Source: Cyanobacteriota bacterium
GTDB taxonomy: Bacteria; Cyanobacteriota; Cyanobacteriia; CACIAM-69d
Assembly (NCBI GenBank): GCA_022402445.1
Contig: JAKRSF010000004.1
Span: forward strand, 738,979-802,978
Direction: 5' to 3'
Length of the DNA: 64,000 bases
A program made the translations under genes and the position numbers. This document shows, piece by piece, positions 17,640 to 27,507 of the stretch. Position 1 is the first letter of the stretch. The number at the start of each line of letters is the position of its first letter. A model generated the notes under the pieces. The model saw nothing but the letters and a program-made list of their open reading frames with translations. It made no database searches and was not told where the DNA came from.

Positions 17640-19772
17640 ATGGATTTCAATGGAGCCGATGAGCTGCGTCGCCGCCGCGATCGCCGCCGGGATAACCCAC
17701 CACCCCCGAGCGATCGCGTGCGGCGGGTGCTGGGGGCCTTGGAGGTGCCGCCGTCCCTAGGGACACCGGGGGAGCCGAGGCCGTCGGCCCAGGGGGATGC
17801 GCCGGATCTGGAGGCGTTTGATATTTCCCGCTACCGCGATCGCGACTCGGGCGGCGGACCTTCCCCTCGGGACGGGCGATCGCGCCCCACGGCCCGCCAA
17901 GCCCGGTCCTGGAGCCAGCGCGCCCAAGTCTTACGGGGGCTCCGGTGGCCCCAGCGGATCTCGCCCCTGCGCTCCACCCCCGGTTGGGATTGGGGCGACC
18001 TCTGGCACCGGCTGCCCCCCATCGATCAGGTCAATCCATCCCGCAGTCGCGTTTGGGCCGTGGCGGCGCTCCTGGGGGTGGGGTTGGTGGGGCTGTCGGT
18101 GCGGCTGTCGGTGCTGCAACTGGCCCAGGGTAAGGAACTGACGGCCAGGGCCAGGGCCAGCCAACGGGTGAGCGTGACCCCCTTTGTGCCGCGTCGGGCG
18201 ATCGTCGATCGCAACGGCACCGTCCTGGCCCTCGATCGCCTGACCTACGTGCTCTATGCCCACCCCAAACTGTTTTTGACCAGCACCGACGCGATCGCGG
18301 AAGCCCTCGCCCCCGTTTTGGGTGAATCCCCCGCCGCCCTGTGGCAAAAACTGCGCAGCGGCAAAAGCGGCATTCGGTTGCGGCAACGGCTCCCGGAGGA
18401 TCTGGCCGCTAGGGTGCGCGCCCTCAACCTCAATGGCCTAGAACTGCTGCCGGAACCGAGCCGCATCTATCCCCAACAGGATCTCGCCGCCGAGGTGGTG
18501 GGCTATACGGACTTTGATGGCCAGGGGCAGGCGGGCCTGGAGCGGCGCTGGCACAAAATCCTCGATCGCCGGGTGGATCCCATCGTCCTCGAACGGGCTC
18601 CCGAGGGCTTGACCCTGCCCGCCGAATCCCTCGAACCAGCCCAGGCGGGCGATCGCGATAACCGCCTCACCTACGCCGACGGCCTGCAACTGCGCCTGAC
18701 CCTCGATAGCCGCGTCCAACGGGCCGCCCGCGCCGCCCTAGAGGAACAGTTCAAAGCCTTCAAGCCCAAACGCGGGGCCATCATTGCCATGGAGGTGCGC
18801 ACCGGCGCGATCGTCGCCCTGGCCTGCGCCCCGTCCTACGACCCCAACCGGTACTACGAAGCGGACATCGCCGCCTTCAAAAACTGGGCCGTCAGCGATC
18901 TCTATGAACCGGGCTCCACCTTCAAACCGATCACCGTCGCCCTGGGCCTGGATCTCGGGGCAATCGCGCCGGACGAGCCGTTTAATGATCCCGGCTTCAT
19001 CCGCGTGGGCGATCGCACCATCACCAACTACCGCTTCCCCGCCATCCCCGGCCCCGGCCGCATTGATCTGGCCACCGCCCTCAAAAAATCCAGCAACGTG
19101 GCCATGGTGCGCATCATGCAAAAGATGAACCCGGAGGAGTATTACAGCCGCCTCAAACAGTTGGGCATTGATCGGCCACCGGGCAGCGACCTGCCCCAGG
19201 AAACCGCCGGCCAGTTGCGATCGCGCGACGCCTTCATCAATTCCCCCATCGATCGCGCCACCACCTCCTTCGGCCAGGGCCTGTCCTTGACCCCCCTGAA
19301 GCTGATCCAGGCGATCGCCGCGATCGGCAACGGCGGCCAGCTCGTCACCCCCCACACCATCGACGCCCTCGCCGCCCCCGACGGCGATCGCTACTGGCAG
19401 CCCTACCGCCCCGCCCCCGAGCGCATCTTCTCCGCCGAAACCAGCCAAACCGTCCTCGCCATGATGGAAGGGGTCCTCGATGAGGGGGGCACCGGCACCC
19501 GCGCCCGCATTCCCGGCTATCGCATCGCAGGCAAAACCGGCACCTCCCAGAAAATCAGCGATCGCGGCGGCTACCTCCCCGGAGCCTCCATCGCCAGTTT
19601 TGTGGGTCTGCTGCCCGCCGAAGCGCCCCGCTACGCCATCCTCGCCATCTTCGACGAACCCCAGGGCGGTTCCGGTGGCCTCGTCGCCGCCCCCGCCGCC
19701 AAAACCGTCATGGAAGCCCTCATCGCCGTCGATCGCATCCCCCCCAGCAGCAACCCCAGCGCCCCCCCCTAA
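17640..19772 (+). CDS. ftsI: Class B penicillin-binding protein, septal transpeptidase (FtsI/PBP3)
   Basis: Crosslinks peptidoglycan at the division septum. The active-site motifs are S426-T-F-K429, S484-S-N486 and K632-T-G634, all intact; a dimerisation domain precedes them (about 180-330, with RRAIVDRNGTVLA). One membrane anchor lies at about 139-160. Unusual is the long cytoplasmic N-terminus: about 135 residues rich in Arg, Pro and Asp (RRRRDRRRDNPPPP and following) where E. coli FtsI has about 20. The segment is low-complexity and may bind other divisome proteins. Total length is 710 residues against 580-600 for most relatives. Confidence 0.94.
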   Translation: MDFNGADELRRRRDRRRDNPPPPSDRVRRVLGALEVPPSLGTPGEPRPSAQGDAPDLEAFDISRYRDRDSGGGPSPRDGRSRPTARQARSWSQRAQVLRGLRWPQRISPLRSTPGWDWGDLWHRLPPIDQVNPSRSRVWAVAALLGVGLVGLSVRLSVLQLAQGKELTARARASQRVSVTPFVPRRAIVDRNGTVLALDRLTYVLYAHPKLFLTSTDAIAEALAPVLGESPAALWQKLRSGKSGIRLRQRLPEDLAARVRALNLNGLELLPEPSRIYPQQDLAAEVVGYTDFDGQGQAGLERRWHKILDRRVDPIVLERAPEGLTLPAESLEPAQAGDRDNRLTYADGLQLRLTLDSRVQRAARAALEEQFKAFKPKRGAIIAMEVRTGAIVALACAPSYDPNRYYEADIAAFKNWAVSDLYEPGSTFKPITVALGLDLGAIAPDEPFNDPGFIRVGDRTITNYRFPAIPGPGRIDLATALKKSSNVAMVRIMQKMNPEEYYSRLKQLGIDRPPGSDLPQETAGQLRSRDAFINSPIDRATTSFGQGLSLTPLKLIQAIAAIGNGGQLVTPHTIDALAAPDGDRYWQPYRPAPERIFSAETSQTVLAMMEGVLDEGGTGTRARIPGYRIAGKTGTSQKISDRGGYLPGASIASFVGLLPAEAPRYAILAIFDEPQGGSGGLVAAPAAKTVMEALIAVDRIPPSSNPSAPP

Positions 19773-19988
19773 CGACAACCCCTAGGGCCTCCCCCAGCTT
19801 TTGCAATCCCCCAGAAACTGTGGCAGTATCGGGGCGTAGCCTAGGGAAAGGTCAGGGCACGGCGATCGCGGGATCCCCCCAGCCCCCCAAAGCACTCAAA
19901 TCCCCGCGCATTGGCGCAACTTCCAACCTTTTCATTTTCTGTCCCCAACGAGACGTGGCCCCAGGGCGGGCGAGGAGCAGTACACACC

Positions 19989-20477
19989 ATGGGCGCGACC
20001 AACCGGCAACATCGGCTACAGACCCTCGCCACGGGAGCCCTCATCGCCACATTGGGCCTTTGCGCGATCGCCCCCGCCGCCCAGGCCCAGCGGATCACCG
20101 AACCCAACCGCTCCAACCGCGACGCCGAACGCCCCACCACCGGCACCCGCGACCCCCAAACCCCCAACCGCGCCACCGCCACCCCCATCCAAACCATCCC
20201 CGAAGCCTTCCACGAAGCCTTCTTCGACAGCAACAAGGACGCCATTTTCGACAACTCCATCGGCGGCCAATTTGCCACCTTCCTGGGCCTCCCCTTCCCC
20301 GACTCCGGCACCGCCCGGGACGCCCGCCGTATCACCGAACTGCACCGGGAAGTGATGTACCTGCAAAACACCGCCGATCCGGTCATGCGCACCGACGACT
20401 ACCCCAACCCCTACAACTCCTCCCTGCTGGAGGCCCTGCGATCGGAAGGGACCGGCGGCGGCGTTGGCCCCTTCTAG
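19989..20477 (+). CDS. Secreted protein of unknown function
   Basis: A 162-residue protein. A classical signal peptide is seen (basic RQHR, hydrophobic TLATGALIATLGLCAIA, cleavage after AAQA). The mature part starts with a Pro/Thr/Arg/Asn-rich linker and then a folded-looking segment PEAFHEAFFDSNKDAIFDN and LGLPFPDSGTARDARRITEL. No cysteine remains after cleavage. I start at ATG 19989, directly before the signal; an upstream ATG (19911) adds residues that do not fit a signal peptide. I do not recognise the family. Confidence 0.75.
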   Translation: MGATNRQHRLQTLATGALIATLGLCAIAPAAQAQRITEPNRSNRDAERPTTGTRDPQTPNRATATPIQTIPEAFHEAFFDSNKDAIFDNSIGGQFATFLGLPFPDSGTARDARRITELHREVMYLQNTADPVMRTDDYPNPYNSSLLEALRSEGTGGGVGPF

Positions 20478-20568
20478 GGAACGGGGCTCAGGCCGCGTCA
20501 GCACTGCATCAGAATCATTGGAAAGGGGGGCTCGGGGTTCATGGCCCACGTCCCCCCAAAGAAAAAAG

Positions 20569-20641
20569 TCCAGGGTACAGGAGTTGAACCTGTCTAAGGC
20601 GAATTATGAGTTCGCTGCCTAAACCGCTCGGCCAACCCTGG
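20569..20641 (-). tRNA. tRNA with CAU anticodon, probably tRNA-Ile2
   Basis: The minus strand folds into a full 73-nt cloverleaf: acceptor CCAGGGT/ACCCTGG, D stem GCC/GGC, anticodon stem GCGAA/TTCGC around CTCATAA, 5-nt variable loop, T arm ACAGG-TTCAACT-CCTGT, discriminator A. The anticodon is CAT. It is not initiator-like (no three G-C pairs in the anticodon stem). The D arm and the A-A-C-T-C-A-T-A-A-T-T core resemble plastid trnI-CAU, whose C34 becomes lysidine through TilS and then reads AUA. CCA is not encoded. An oligo-T run follows at once. Confidence 0.93.
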
Positions 20642-20772
20642 TTATGTTTAAACCCTTCCCCGGTCAGCGCCAGTCCAGCGCCACCCCTTCGAGGGCCTGC
20701 CGTGGCGGATGGACCACGGGCCGGGGCGGGAAGTGTTCAGTCAAATTCTATGATTAGTGGCAATGGGTGGCA

Positions 20773-21510
20773 ATGCCCCCTCCATTGATTCCCGCTATCC
20801 CCCCCGTCGCCTACCCTGCCGTGAACAGTACCGTTGGCCTGACCCTATTGCTCCTGGCGCTCATGTGTGCCGCCGGGGCCGCCAGCACCTCCTGGGGGTT
20901 CAACCTGGGACGCGAAGCCCTCAAGGGCATTACCCAGCCGGATTTTCGCCCTACGGCGGATCGCTCCACCAATAGCCGCCCGGAACCGGCGAGTCCGAAG
21001 TTCCTCAAGGAGTCGGACATTATTGGCCGCATCGAGAAGCAGATTGCGGGGGTCAGTCCGGCCCCTGGGACTGGGGCTGCGCCGGAGGTGGCGGCTACCC
21101 CGAGTCCTGAGGCCAGTCCGGAGCCGAGCCCCACGGGGACGGCCAATGTGCCGGGACGGTTGCCCCAGGCGGTGACGGTGGAGGGGGTGACGATGACGGT
21201 GGCGGGGGTGCGGCGATCGGGGAGTTCGCTGCTGCTGGATGTGCAGTTGCGCAATGGGGGGACGCGGCCGGTGCAGTTCCTCTATGCCTTTTTGGAGGTG
21301 ACGGACGATTTTGGTCAGGCGGTGACGGCGTTGACGGAGGGGCTGCCGACGGATTTGCCCGCCGATGGCAGTACGGCTCGCGGTACCATTAGCGTTCCTG
21401 CGGTGTTGCTGGACGGGGTACAGCTCTTGAATCTGACCTTGACCGACTATCCCGATCGCGAGTTGCAGTTGGATTTGTATGGCATTCCCGTCAATGGAAA
21501 TGGAGCCTGA
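20773..21510 (+). CDS. Membrane-anchored protein with beta-sandwich-like domain, unknown function
   Basis: A 245-residue protein. One hydrophobic segment near the N-terminus (VGLTLLLLALMCAAGAAS) anchors or exports it. A Pro/Ala/Ser-rich linker (about 85-125) leads to a domain with repeated beta pattern (VTVEGVTMTVAGVRR, LLLDVQLRNGGTRPVQFLY, ARGTISVPAVLLDGVQLLNLTL) that looks like the DUF4352-type or immunoglobulin-like fold. ATG 20773 and GTG 20767 are both possible starts. Its end overlaps the start of the next gene, so the two are probably co-transcribed and may act together at the envelope. Confidence 0.78.
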   Translation: MPPPLIPAIPPVAYPAVNSTVGLTLLLLALMCAAGAASTSWGFNLGREALKGITQPDFRPTADRSTNSRPEPASPKFLKESDIIGRIEKQIAGVSPAPGTGAAPEVAATPSPEASPEPSPTGTANVPGRLPQAVTVEGVTMTVAGVRRSGSSLLLDVQLRNGGTRPVQFLYAFLEVTDDFGQAVTALTEGLPTDLPADGSTARGTISVPAVLLDGVQLLNLTLTDYPDRELQLDLYGIPVNGNGA

Positions 21511-23212
21511 CCCTGGCGGTTTGGGGCGATCGCGGCGATCGCGGTTGGTTCGGTCTAGGGGGTGGCGGTGGGGATGGATGGCGATCGCGGCCCTGGCGAT
21601 CGTACTCCTGGGGCCATCCTTGGGGTGGGCGCAGGGGGCTGTTGTGGGCGGCGGCGGCGCTGCTACGTTGCCGGGGCAGACCGGTGGTCAGGGCCAGGGG
21701 ACGCTGTTGGGCATTTTGGCCGTCTTCCTGCTCATTGCCATCAATGCCTTCTTTGTGACGGCGGAATTTGCCCTGGTGTCCGTGCGGCGATCGCGGGTGA
21801 ATCAACTGGTGGACGAGGGGGATCTAGCGGCCCACAGCGTCCAGCAGCTCCAGCGCAACATTGAACGGCTCCTGTCCACCACCCAACTGGGCATCACCCT
21901 ATCGAGTTTGGCCCTGGGGTGGATCGGTGAGCGCGCGATCGCCCTGCCCCTAGCCACCTGGCTGAGCACCCACGCCGTCCCCCTCGTCCAACCAGAAATG
22001 ACCCGGGGCGTCTCCATTGGCCTCGCCTTTCTGCTGGTGGCCTACCTGCAAATCGTCCTGGGGGAACTGTGCCCCAAATCCGTCGCCCTCCTCCATGCGG
22101 AACACCTGGCGCGCCTGTTGGGGCCACCGAGCCTCGCCATCTCCCAAATCTTTCACCCCTTCGCCTGGATCCTCAACCGCTCCACCCGCTTCCTGCTGGG
22201 GCTGCTGGGGGTACGCTACACGGGCCAGAACTGGTACAGCCGCGTCACCCCCGAAGAATTGCAACTGATCATTTCCACCGCCACGGAATCCACGGGCCTT
22301 GAGGCGGAAGAGCGGGAGCTGTTAAACAACGTCTTTGAATTTGGCGAAGTGACGGCGGGGGAAGTGATGGTGCCGCGCACGAGCATCGCCGCCGTGCCCA
22401 AAACCGCCCGCTTTGCCGATGTGCTGGCGGAGGTGGCCGAGTCGGGCCATTCCATCTATCCCGTGACGGGGGAATCCCTCGACGACATCTGCGGCATGGT
22501 GCGGGTGATGGAGCTGATTGAAGCGCTGGCGGAGGGGCAACTGACGGACCAGAGCGAGATTACCCCCTGGATCCGTCCGGCGAAGTTTGTGCAGGAATAT
22601 ACGCCCCTCGATGAGCTGCTGCGGATGATGCAGCGGATGCACCGGTCCATGGTGATGGTGGTGGATGAGTTCGGGGGGACGGCGGGGCTGGTGACCTTGG
22701 AAAATGTGGTGGAGGAGCTGATCGGCGATCTGCCCAGCGGTGAGGAGGAGGAGGTGCTGCTGGAAACCCTGGACGATCGCACCTTCCGGGTGCAGGCCCA
22801 GGTGGATCTGGAGGCGGTCAATGGGCTGCTGGGGGTGGATTTGCCGTTGGGGGATGATTACCAAACCCTGGGGGGGTTTTTGATCTATCAGCTCCAAAAA
22901 ATTCCGGCGGTGGGGGAATCGCTCACCTACCGGGATTGGGTGTTTACGGTGGTGTCTACGGATGGGCCACGGCTCGATCGCGTGCGGATTGAGCGGATCG
23001 ATCGCGGCGATGGCTCCGGCGATGAGATGGATAGTTTGCGGGCGATCGCGGCCATGGCGGGGGAGTTGGAGGACGATCGCCTCAGCCCCCTCGATACGGA
23101 TCTGCAACTGGAGGCGATCGAAGCCCTCACGGAAGGGGAGGGGCCGCAAGACAAGCCGAAGCAGAACGACGCTACGGAGTCTTCCACCGCCCAGCCACCT
23201 ACCGATTCCTAG
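21494..23212 (+). CDS. CNNM/HlyC-CorC family membrane protein with CBS pair
   Basis: A 572-residue protein. After a basic N-terminus and a hydrophobic stretch, the CNNM transmembrane domain (about 70-270; [34 protein letters not shown]) is followed by two CBS motifs (about 280-410; [33 protein letters not shown]) and the C-terminal CorC/HlyC domain (about 420-505). Relatives move or regulate Mg2+/Co2+ efflux; the old name hemolysin is misleading. The acidic C-terminal tail of about 60 residues is extra. The start overlaps the upstream membrane-protein gene by 17 bp; ATG 21494 and 21500 are equivalent choices. Confidence 0.9.
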   Translation: MEMEPDPGGLGRSRRSRLVRSRGWRWGWMAIAALAIVLLGPSLGWAQGAVVGGGGAATLPGQTGGQGQGTLLGILAVFLLIAINAFFVTAEFALVSVRRSRVNQLVDEGDLAAHSVQQLQRNIERLLSTTQLGITLSSLALGWIGERAIALPLATWLSTHAVPLVQPEMTRGVSIGLAFLLVAYLQIVLGELCPKSVALLHAEHLARLLGPPSLAISQIFHPFAWILNRSTRFLLGLLGVRYTGQNWYSRVTPEELQLIISTATESTGLEAEERELLNNVFEFGEVTAGEVMVPRTSIAAVPKTARFADVLAEVAESGHSIYPVTGESLDDICGMVRVMELIEALAEGQLTDQSEITPWIRPAKFVQEYTPLDELLRMMQRMHRSMVMVVDEFGGTAGLVTLENVVEELIGDLPSGEEEEVLLETLDDRTFRVQAQVDLEAVNGLLGVDLPLGDDYQTLGGFLIYQLQKIPAVGESLTYRDWVFTVVSTDGPRLDRVRIERIDRGDGSGDEMDSLRAIAAMAGELEDDRLSPLDTDLQLEAIEALTEGEGPQDKPKQNDATESSTAQPPTDS

Positions 23213-24165
23213 GCTTGGCCCCCGCGATCGGCCACCACCGCCTTCGCACTTTCCAAGGTCGCCATCAGGTTATGGGGATCCATAAACAGCACCTTACTGC
23301 TGCTGCTGGTGCCGATCGCGGTACTCGTCGCCAGATAACTTTGGGCCATCAAAAATTGCAGGGCCGCCGCCGCCTGCGGATCCTCATTCAGGGCCGCCGT
23401 CACCAGTTGCAGCGCCTGGGCCGTCGCCTGGGCCGCCAGAATCTGCTGCTGGCGATCGGCCTGGGCCTTGAGGACAATGGCCTGCTGTTGGGCCTCCGCC
23501 TCCAGAATGGCCGCCTTTTTGCGCGCCTCCGCCTCCAGCACCTGGGCCTCCGCCTTCCCGCGCGCCGCATTCACCGCCGAATCCCGCTCCCCTTCCGAGG
23601 TCAAGATCGCCGCCCGTTTGCGCCGCTCCGCCGCCATTTGCAGTTCCATGGAATCCTGGACCGCCTTCGACGGCACAATGTCCCGCAGTTCCACCCGGGT
23701 CACCTTGACGCCCCAGGGATCCGTGGCGATGTCGAGATCCCGCAGGAGCACCTCATTGACCTGTTCCCGAGCCGTAAAAGTTTCGTCTAGCTCCAATTTG
23801 CCCATTTCCGAGCGGATTTGGGTGAGCACCAGGTTCACCATGGCCTGGTTGAGGTTTTCCACCTTGTAGTAGGACTTTTCGAGGTTGACGATGCGCCAAT
23901 AGACCACGGCGTCGGCGGTGATGCTGACATTATCGCGGGTGATGCACTGCTGGGGGGGGATGTCGATGACGCGCTCGCGGATGGTTTGGCGGCAGACGAT
24001 GCGCTCTAGGACGGGGATGACGTAGTTGAGGCCCGGTTCGAGCCGTTTGCCTTGGTAGCGGCCCAACTGTTCCACGAGGGCTTGGTCCCCCTGGTGGACG
24101 ATGCGGACGCCGGAGGAGCCGACGCCGAGGACCATGAGCAGGATGGGCAGGAAGATTTCATTCAT
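23209..24165 (-). CDS. SPFH/band 7 protein, paraslipin type
   Basis: A membrane-scaffold protein of 318 residues. One N-terminal membrane segment ([20 protein letters not shown]), the SPFH domain (about 20-190; [28 protein letters not shown]), then a long Ala/Glu/Gln helix (about 190-270) for oligomerisation. The pairing with NfeD upstream is the conserved nfeD-paraslipin (QmcA/YbbK) unit. The start ATG 24165 lies inside the end of nfeD, an 8-bp overlap that implies translational coupling; a longer frame to 24345 only repeats nfeD sequence in another frame. It converges on the CNNM gene and overlaps its end by 4 bp. Confidence 0.93.
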   Translation of the reverse strand: MNEIFLPILLMVLGVGSSGVRIVHQGDQALVEQLGRYQGKRLEPGLNYVIPVLERIVCRQTIRERVIDIPPQQCITRDNVSITADAVVYWRIVNLEKSYYKVENLNQAMVNLVLTQIRSEMGKLELDETFTAREQVNEVLLRDLDIATDPWGVKVTRVELRDIVPSKAVQDSMELQMAAERRKRAAILTSEGERDSAVNAARGKAEAQVLEAEARKKAAILEAEAQQQAIVLKAQADRQQQILAAQATAQALQLVTAALNEDPQAAAALQFLMAQSYLATSTAIGTSSSSKVLFMDPHNLMATLESAKAVVADRGGQA

Positions 24166-24646
24166 GGTTAGGGGGTTCGGGATTGAGGGGATGGTTGTTG
24201 GGGCGTTCTGGGGGCAGGTCCGCGAGGGGGGGATGGGGCAGGATGAGTAGGGTGGTGCCGGTGCGGCCGATGACGTAGACCCGTTGGCCGGCGGCGATCG
24301 CGAGGGCTGGGTCTGCGGCGATCGCGCGCCAGGATCCCCCCTCATAGAGGACGCGGCCGGGGCGATCGGGCAAAAAGTCCGTGAGGGTTTCCGCCTCTAC
24401 GGCGTCCCAGGTTTCCGATGGCCGCGATCGCGCCAGCCACCGCCGCGACAGCAGCAGCAGCCCCCCGGTCACCACCCCCCACAGCACCACCTGCACCAGT
24501 GGATTGGGGATTACGAAGGCCGCGATCGCCACCACCAGCGCCCCCACCCCCATCACAAAGGCCACAAACGCCGTCGGCACCAGCGCCTCAACGGCACACA
24601 ACCCCAAACCAATCAACAGCCACAGCAGCGGCGGGGCAATCACCAT
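24158..24646 (-). CDS. NfeD family membrane protein
   Basis: A 162-residue protein: four hydrophobic helices (about 6-68) followed by the small soluble NfeD C-terminal OB-fold domain (about 75-140, with [24 protein letters not shown] read in parts). This is the short NfeD form lacking the ClpP-like protease. NfeD proteins act with SPFH partners in membrane microdomains; the downstream overlapping paraslipin gene is that partner. The last 25 residues are Pro/Asn-rich. Confidence 0.9.
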   Translation of the reverse strand: MVIAPPLLWLLIGLGLCAVEALVPTAFVAFVMGVGALVVAIAAFVIPNPLVQVVLWGVVTGGLLLLSRRWLARSRPSETWDAVEAETLTDFLPDRPGRVLYEGGSWRAIAADPALAIAAGQRVYVIGRTGTTLLILPHPPLADLPPERPNNHPLNPEPPNHE

Positions 24647-25014
24647 GGAACAACTGGCCCAGTGGGCACAGGGGGGAAGGGCGAAATCTAGACCACTAGC
24701 GGTTCAGGTCCGGGGCGATCGTCCCCGAACCGGCGCAAATGCCGAAATGCAGAGATATGGACCGCAGAGATATGGACCTCCGATGTCTCGATTCTAGCCA
24801 CGGACCCGGACGGCCCCCCAGAGCTTTAGGCCAGGTTCAGGGTTGTGGGACCTCGGGCATGTCATCCAGTCCGCCGCCGTAGGGATGGGGTCTCCCAGCC
24901 CTAGCCCGAGGGATCGCCAAAAACCCGTTCAACCTTGAAGCCGCGATCGCGGGGGAACGGAAACCGCAAGATACAATCGGGGGCATTGCCAGCCCTTGGG
25001 TTTTACCCCCCTTC
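24647..25014. other. Divergent spacer nfeD / PP2C with tandem 15-mer
   Basis: The 15-mer GCAGAGATATGGACC occurs twice in tandem (24749-24763, 24764-24778). A TACAAT box at 24972-24977 could serve the phosphatase gene but has no convincing -35 partner. Nothing else is recognisable. Confidence 0.5.
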
Positions 25015-27042
25015 ATGAGTGCCCTAGAACCGCCGCTCCACTGCATCAATCCCCAATGCCCCCGCCCCCGCAACGCCGTCGGGCGCGAGGTCTGCGCGGA
25101 ATGCCAAACCCCCCTGGTCTATCGCTATGTGCGGGCGGTGGGGCCGGTGGCGACGCCGATGCCCGTCGGCAGCCTGGTGGCGGGGCGCTACTACGTTTGC
25201 GGTCCTGGCATTTGGCTCGATACGGAACCCCACACGTTCCCCTGGGTGCCCACGGCGCTTCCCCCGGCGGCGATCGCCTACAACCGCCTCCATGGCCGCA
25301 GTTGGTCTATCCCTAGGCTCTATGGCTTCTGTCCCCTGGGGGAGGCTTCCACGGCGACGGATGTGATGCTGCTGGAGGATGCGGCGATCGCGGCGGACGG
25401 CCAACCCTTTCCGGCCCTGACGGAGCGCTGGGGCACCGTGCCCCCGTTGCGGCAGATCCATTGGATGGTGCAAGCCTTTGACCTATGGCCCCTGCTGACG
25501 GAGGTGGGGGCGCGGCGCAGTTTGCTGGCGCTGAATAATTTGCGGGTGCAGGGGTGGCGGCTGACCCTGGCGGAACTCAAAAGCGATGCGGAGGATGCGG
25601 ACGGCGCGGCCCTGTTGCGCCAGTGGGGGGATCTGTGGCTGGCCTGGTGTACCGGCGCAACGGCGGCCAGCAGCGATGGGGAACCGACGATCGCGGCGCG
25701 GCTGCGGCCCATTTTTGAGCAGATCCATCGGGGGGAATTGCCCTGGGCGACGGCGCGATCGCGGGTGGAACAGATCCTCATCCGCGAACAAGGGCGCTAT
25801 CGGGTGTCGTTCCAGACGGCGGGCATCAGCGAGGTGGGGCGCGAGCGATCGCAGAATGAAGACGCCTGCTATCCCCTGACGGAACGCACCCTGGCGGCCC
25901 CCAGCGGTTTGGGTAGCCCGGACACCGCGATCGCCGACGGCCTCGCCATCCTCTGTGACGGCATCGGCGGCCACGAAAAGGGGGAAGTGGCCAGCCAATT
26001 GGCCATCCGCTCCCTCCAACTCCAGGCCCAAGCATTTCGTAACGGCGTCCGCAGCGGCCTCGACACCAATGGCGGCGGCATCAATGGTGGCAGCAACGGC
26101 GGATCCAATGGCAGCTATGTGGATCCGGCCACCGCGATCGCCCAAATCGAAGCCATCTTCCGCGTCGCCAATAACCTCATCGCCGGCCAAAACGATAGCC
26201 AACTGCGGGAATCGCGCCAGCGCATGGCCACCACCGCCACCCTGGCCCTGCCCCTGATCCAGCGGCTGGTGCCCCCTCGGGTCGATAGCCCCAGCGACGT
26301 GTGCGACCTATTCATCGCCCATGTGGGGAACAGCCGCGCCTACTGGCTCACCGCCGACGGCTGCCGCTGCCTCACCACGGACGACAACCTCGCCGTGCGC
26401 GAAACCCGTGACGGCCAAGGCCCCTACCGCGAGGCGATCGCCCGGGGCCAGGGGGACGCCCTCACCCAAGCGTTGGGCACCCGCGACGGCGAAACCCTGC
26501 GGCCCACGGTGCAGCGGCTGATTCCCGACGAAACGGGCCTTTTGTTGCTGTGCTCCGACGGGTTCAGCGATTTTGATTGGGTCGAAGAGTCCTGGCAGCG
26601 CTACGGCCGCCCGATCCTGGCGGGACGGATGCCCCTGGCCGCCGCCCTGCGGGCCTGGGTGGCCGAAGCAATCCAGCGCCACGGCCACGACAACACCACC
26701 GTGACCGCCACCCTGGTGCAGGTGGTGCCGGAAACGGGCGCGATTCCTGACCCCTGGGCGACGGCTCCGGAACCGGTCTCCACCCTGGCACCGGCCACCT
26801 GGGATTCCCAATTTTCCGAGGCGTCGAAGGCCCTGCTCTACGCGGAAACGGAGCGGCCCCCGGCCCCGGCCCCGGATCCGGAACGGCGATCGCTCCCGTC
26901 GAGCGCGATCATGGCCACGGTGGCGATCGTGATGATGCTGCTGGGGGCCGTGGTGGGCCTGACCCTGGTGCGCGGCGATCGCCCTGCCCCCCCCGAAACA
27001 CCTCCCGAAACGCCCACGGAACCGACCTATCCCGCGCCCTAG
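25015..27042 (+). CDS. PP2C-type protein phosphatase with N-terminal zinc ribbon and C-terminal membrane anchor
   Basis: A 675-residue protein. A zinc ribbon (C10, C15, C27, C30) opens it; then comes a region of about 220 residues whose order of motifs (RYYV, LYGFCPL, VMLLEDAA, QIHWMVQAFDL) recalls a degenerate kinase fold without catalytic residues. The PP2C domain (about 265-570) keeps the metal and phosphate ligands in SQNEDAC, LCDGIGGHEKG, HVGNSRAYW, LLLCSDGFSDF and HGHDNTTV. A Gly/Asn/Ser insert (about 345-365) interrupts it. One membrane segment lies near 628-650, so the enzyme is probably anchored with the phosphatase in the cytosol. Targets unknown. Confidence 0.9.
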   Translation: MSALEPPLHCINPQCPRPRNAVGREVCAECQTPLVYRYVRAVGPVATPMPVGSLVAGRYYVCGPGIWLDTEPHTFPWVPTALPPAAIAYNRLHGRSWSIPRLYGFCPLGEASTATDVMLLEDAAIAADGQPFPALTERWGTVPPLRQIHWMVQAFDLWPLLTEVGARRSLLALNNLRVQGWRLTLAELKSDAEDADGAALLRQWGDLWLAWCTGATAASSDGEPTIAARLRPIFEQIHRGELPWATARSRVEQILIREQGRYRVSFQTAGISEVGRERSQNEDACYPLTERTLAAPSGLGSPDTAIADGLAILCDGIGGHEKGEVASQLAIRSLQLQAQAFRNGVRSGLDTNGGGINGGSNGGSNGSYVDPATAIAQIEAIFRVANNLIAGQNDSQLRESRQRMATTATLALPLIQRLVPPRVDSPSDVCDLFIAHVGNSRAYWLTADGCRCLTTDDNLAVRETRDGQGPYREAIARGQGDALTQALGTRDGETLRPTVQRLIPDETGLLLLCSDGFSDFDWVEESWQRYGRPILAGRMPLAAALRAWVAEAIQRHGHDNTTVTATLVQVVPETGAIPDPWATAPEPVSTLAPATWDSQFSEASKALLYAETERPPAPAPDPERRSLPSSAIMATVAIVMMLLGAVVGLTLVRGDRPAPPETPPETPTEPTYPAP

Positions 27043-27169
27043 CGAGCCCTTTGCCGTTCTGTGGGAAGATGGTCAGGGCCACCGGCCAGCGGGAGTTGTA
27101 TGGCACATCCCCCACCGGCCCATGGGTTCGCCCCCGCTACCGTTATCTACGAGAACGAGCATTCAAGCT

Positions 27170-27397
27170 ATGAAGGTTGGCGATCGCGTCCGCGTCAAGA
27201 CCAAAGTCGAGGTGTTTCACCACCCCAAATCGAAAAACCAGCCCTACGATCTGGCGGGACAAGAGGGGACGATCGCGGCGATCTTGACCGAATATAACGG
27301 CAAACCCATCAGCGCCAACTTCCCCGTTCTGGTGGATTTGGGCGATCGCTTCCGCACCCACTTCCGCGAAGACGAACTAGAAATTATCGAGGGCTAG
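27170..27397 (+). CDS. ftrV: Ferredoxin-thioredoxin reductase, variable (alpha) chain
   Basis: A 75-residue SH3-like barrel. MKVGDRVRVKTKVEVFHHP, KNQPYDLAGQEGTI and the end FRTHFREDELEII are the family core. The chain supports the catalytic FtrC chain, which passes electrons from photosystem I-reduced ferredoxin to thioredoxins. I start at ATG 27170; the frame continues upstream to 27122 but relatives begin at MxVGDRVRV. ftrC is not in the window. Confidence 0.93.
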   Translation: MKVGDRVRVKTKVEVFHHPKSKNQPYDLAGQEGTIAAILTEYNGKPISANFPVLVDLGDRFRTHFREDELEIIEG

Positions 27398-27433
27398 GGA
27401 CAGGGCCAAATCTCCCCAAACCCTTTCCACATC

Positions 27434-27466
27434 GTAGGGGCGGGGTTTCCCCGCCCAGCCCCCGCC
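27434..27466. repeat. Interspersed palindromic repeat, copy 1
   Basis: GTAGGGGCGGGGTTTCCCCG, continuing CCCAGCCCCCGCC, lies between the convergent ftrV and pentapeptide genes. The GCGGGG/CCCCGC arms can form a hairpin. Related copies lie at 38866-38898 and 63948-63972 in the opposite orientation. Confidence 0.75.
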
Positions 27467-27507
27467 AGCAATTCCCAATTGGCTCGGATTTCCAAGGGAA
27501 GCCGGCA

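Noticed and set aside
18738..19778. 346-codon Gly/Asp-rich frame opposite ftsI
   Set aside because: Antisense to the transpeptidase domain, whose catalytic motifs are all intact.
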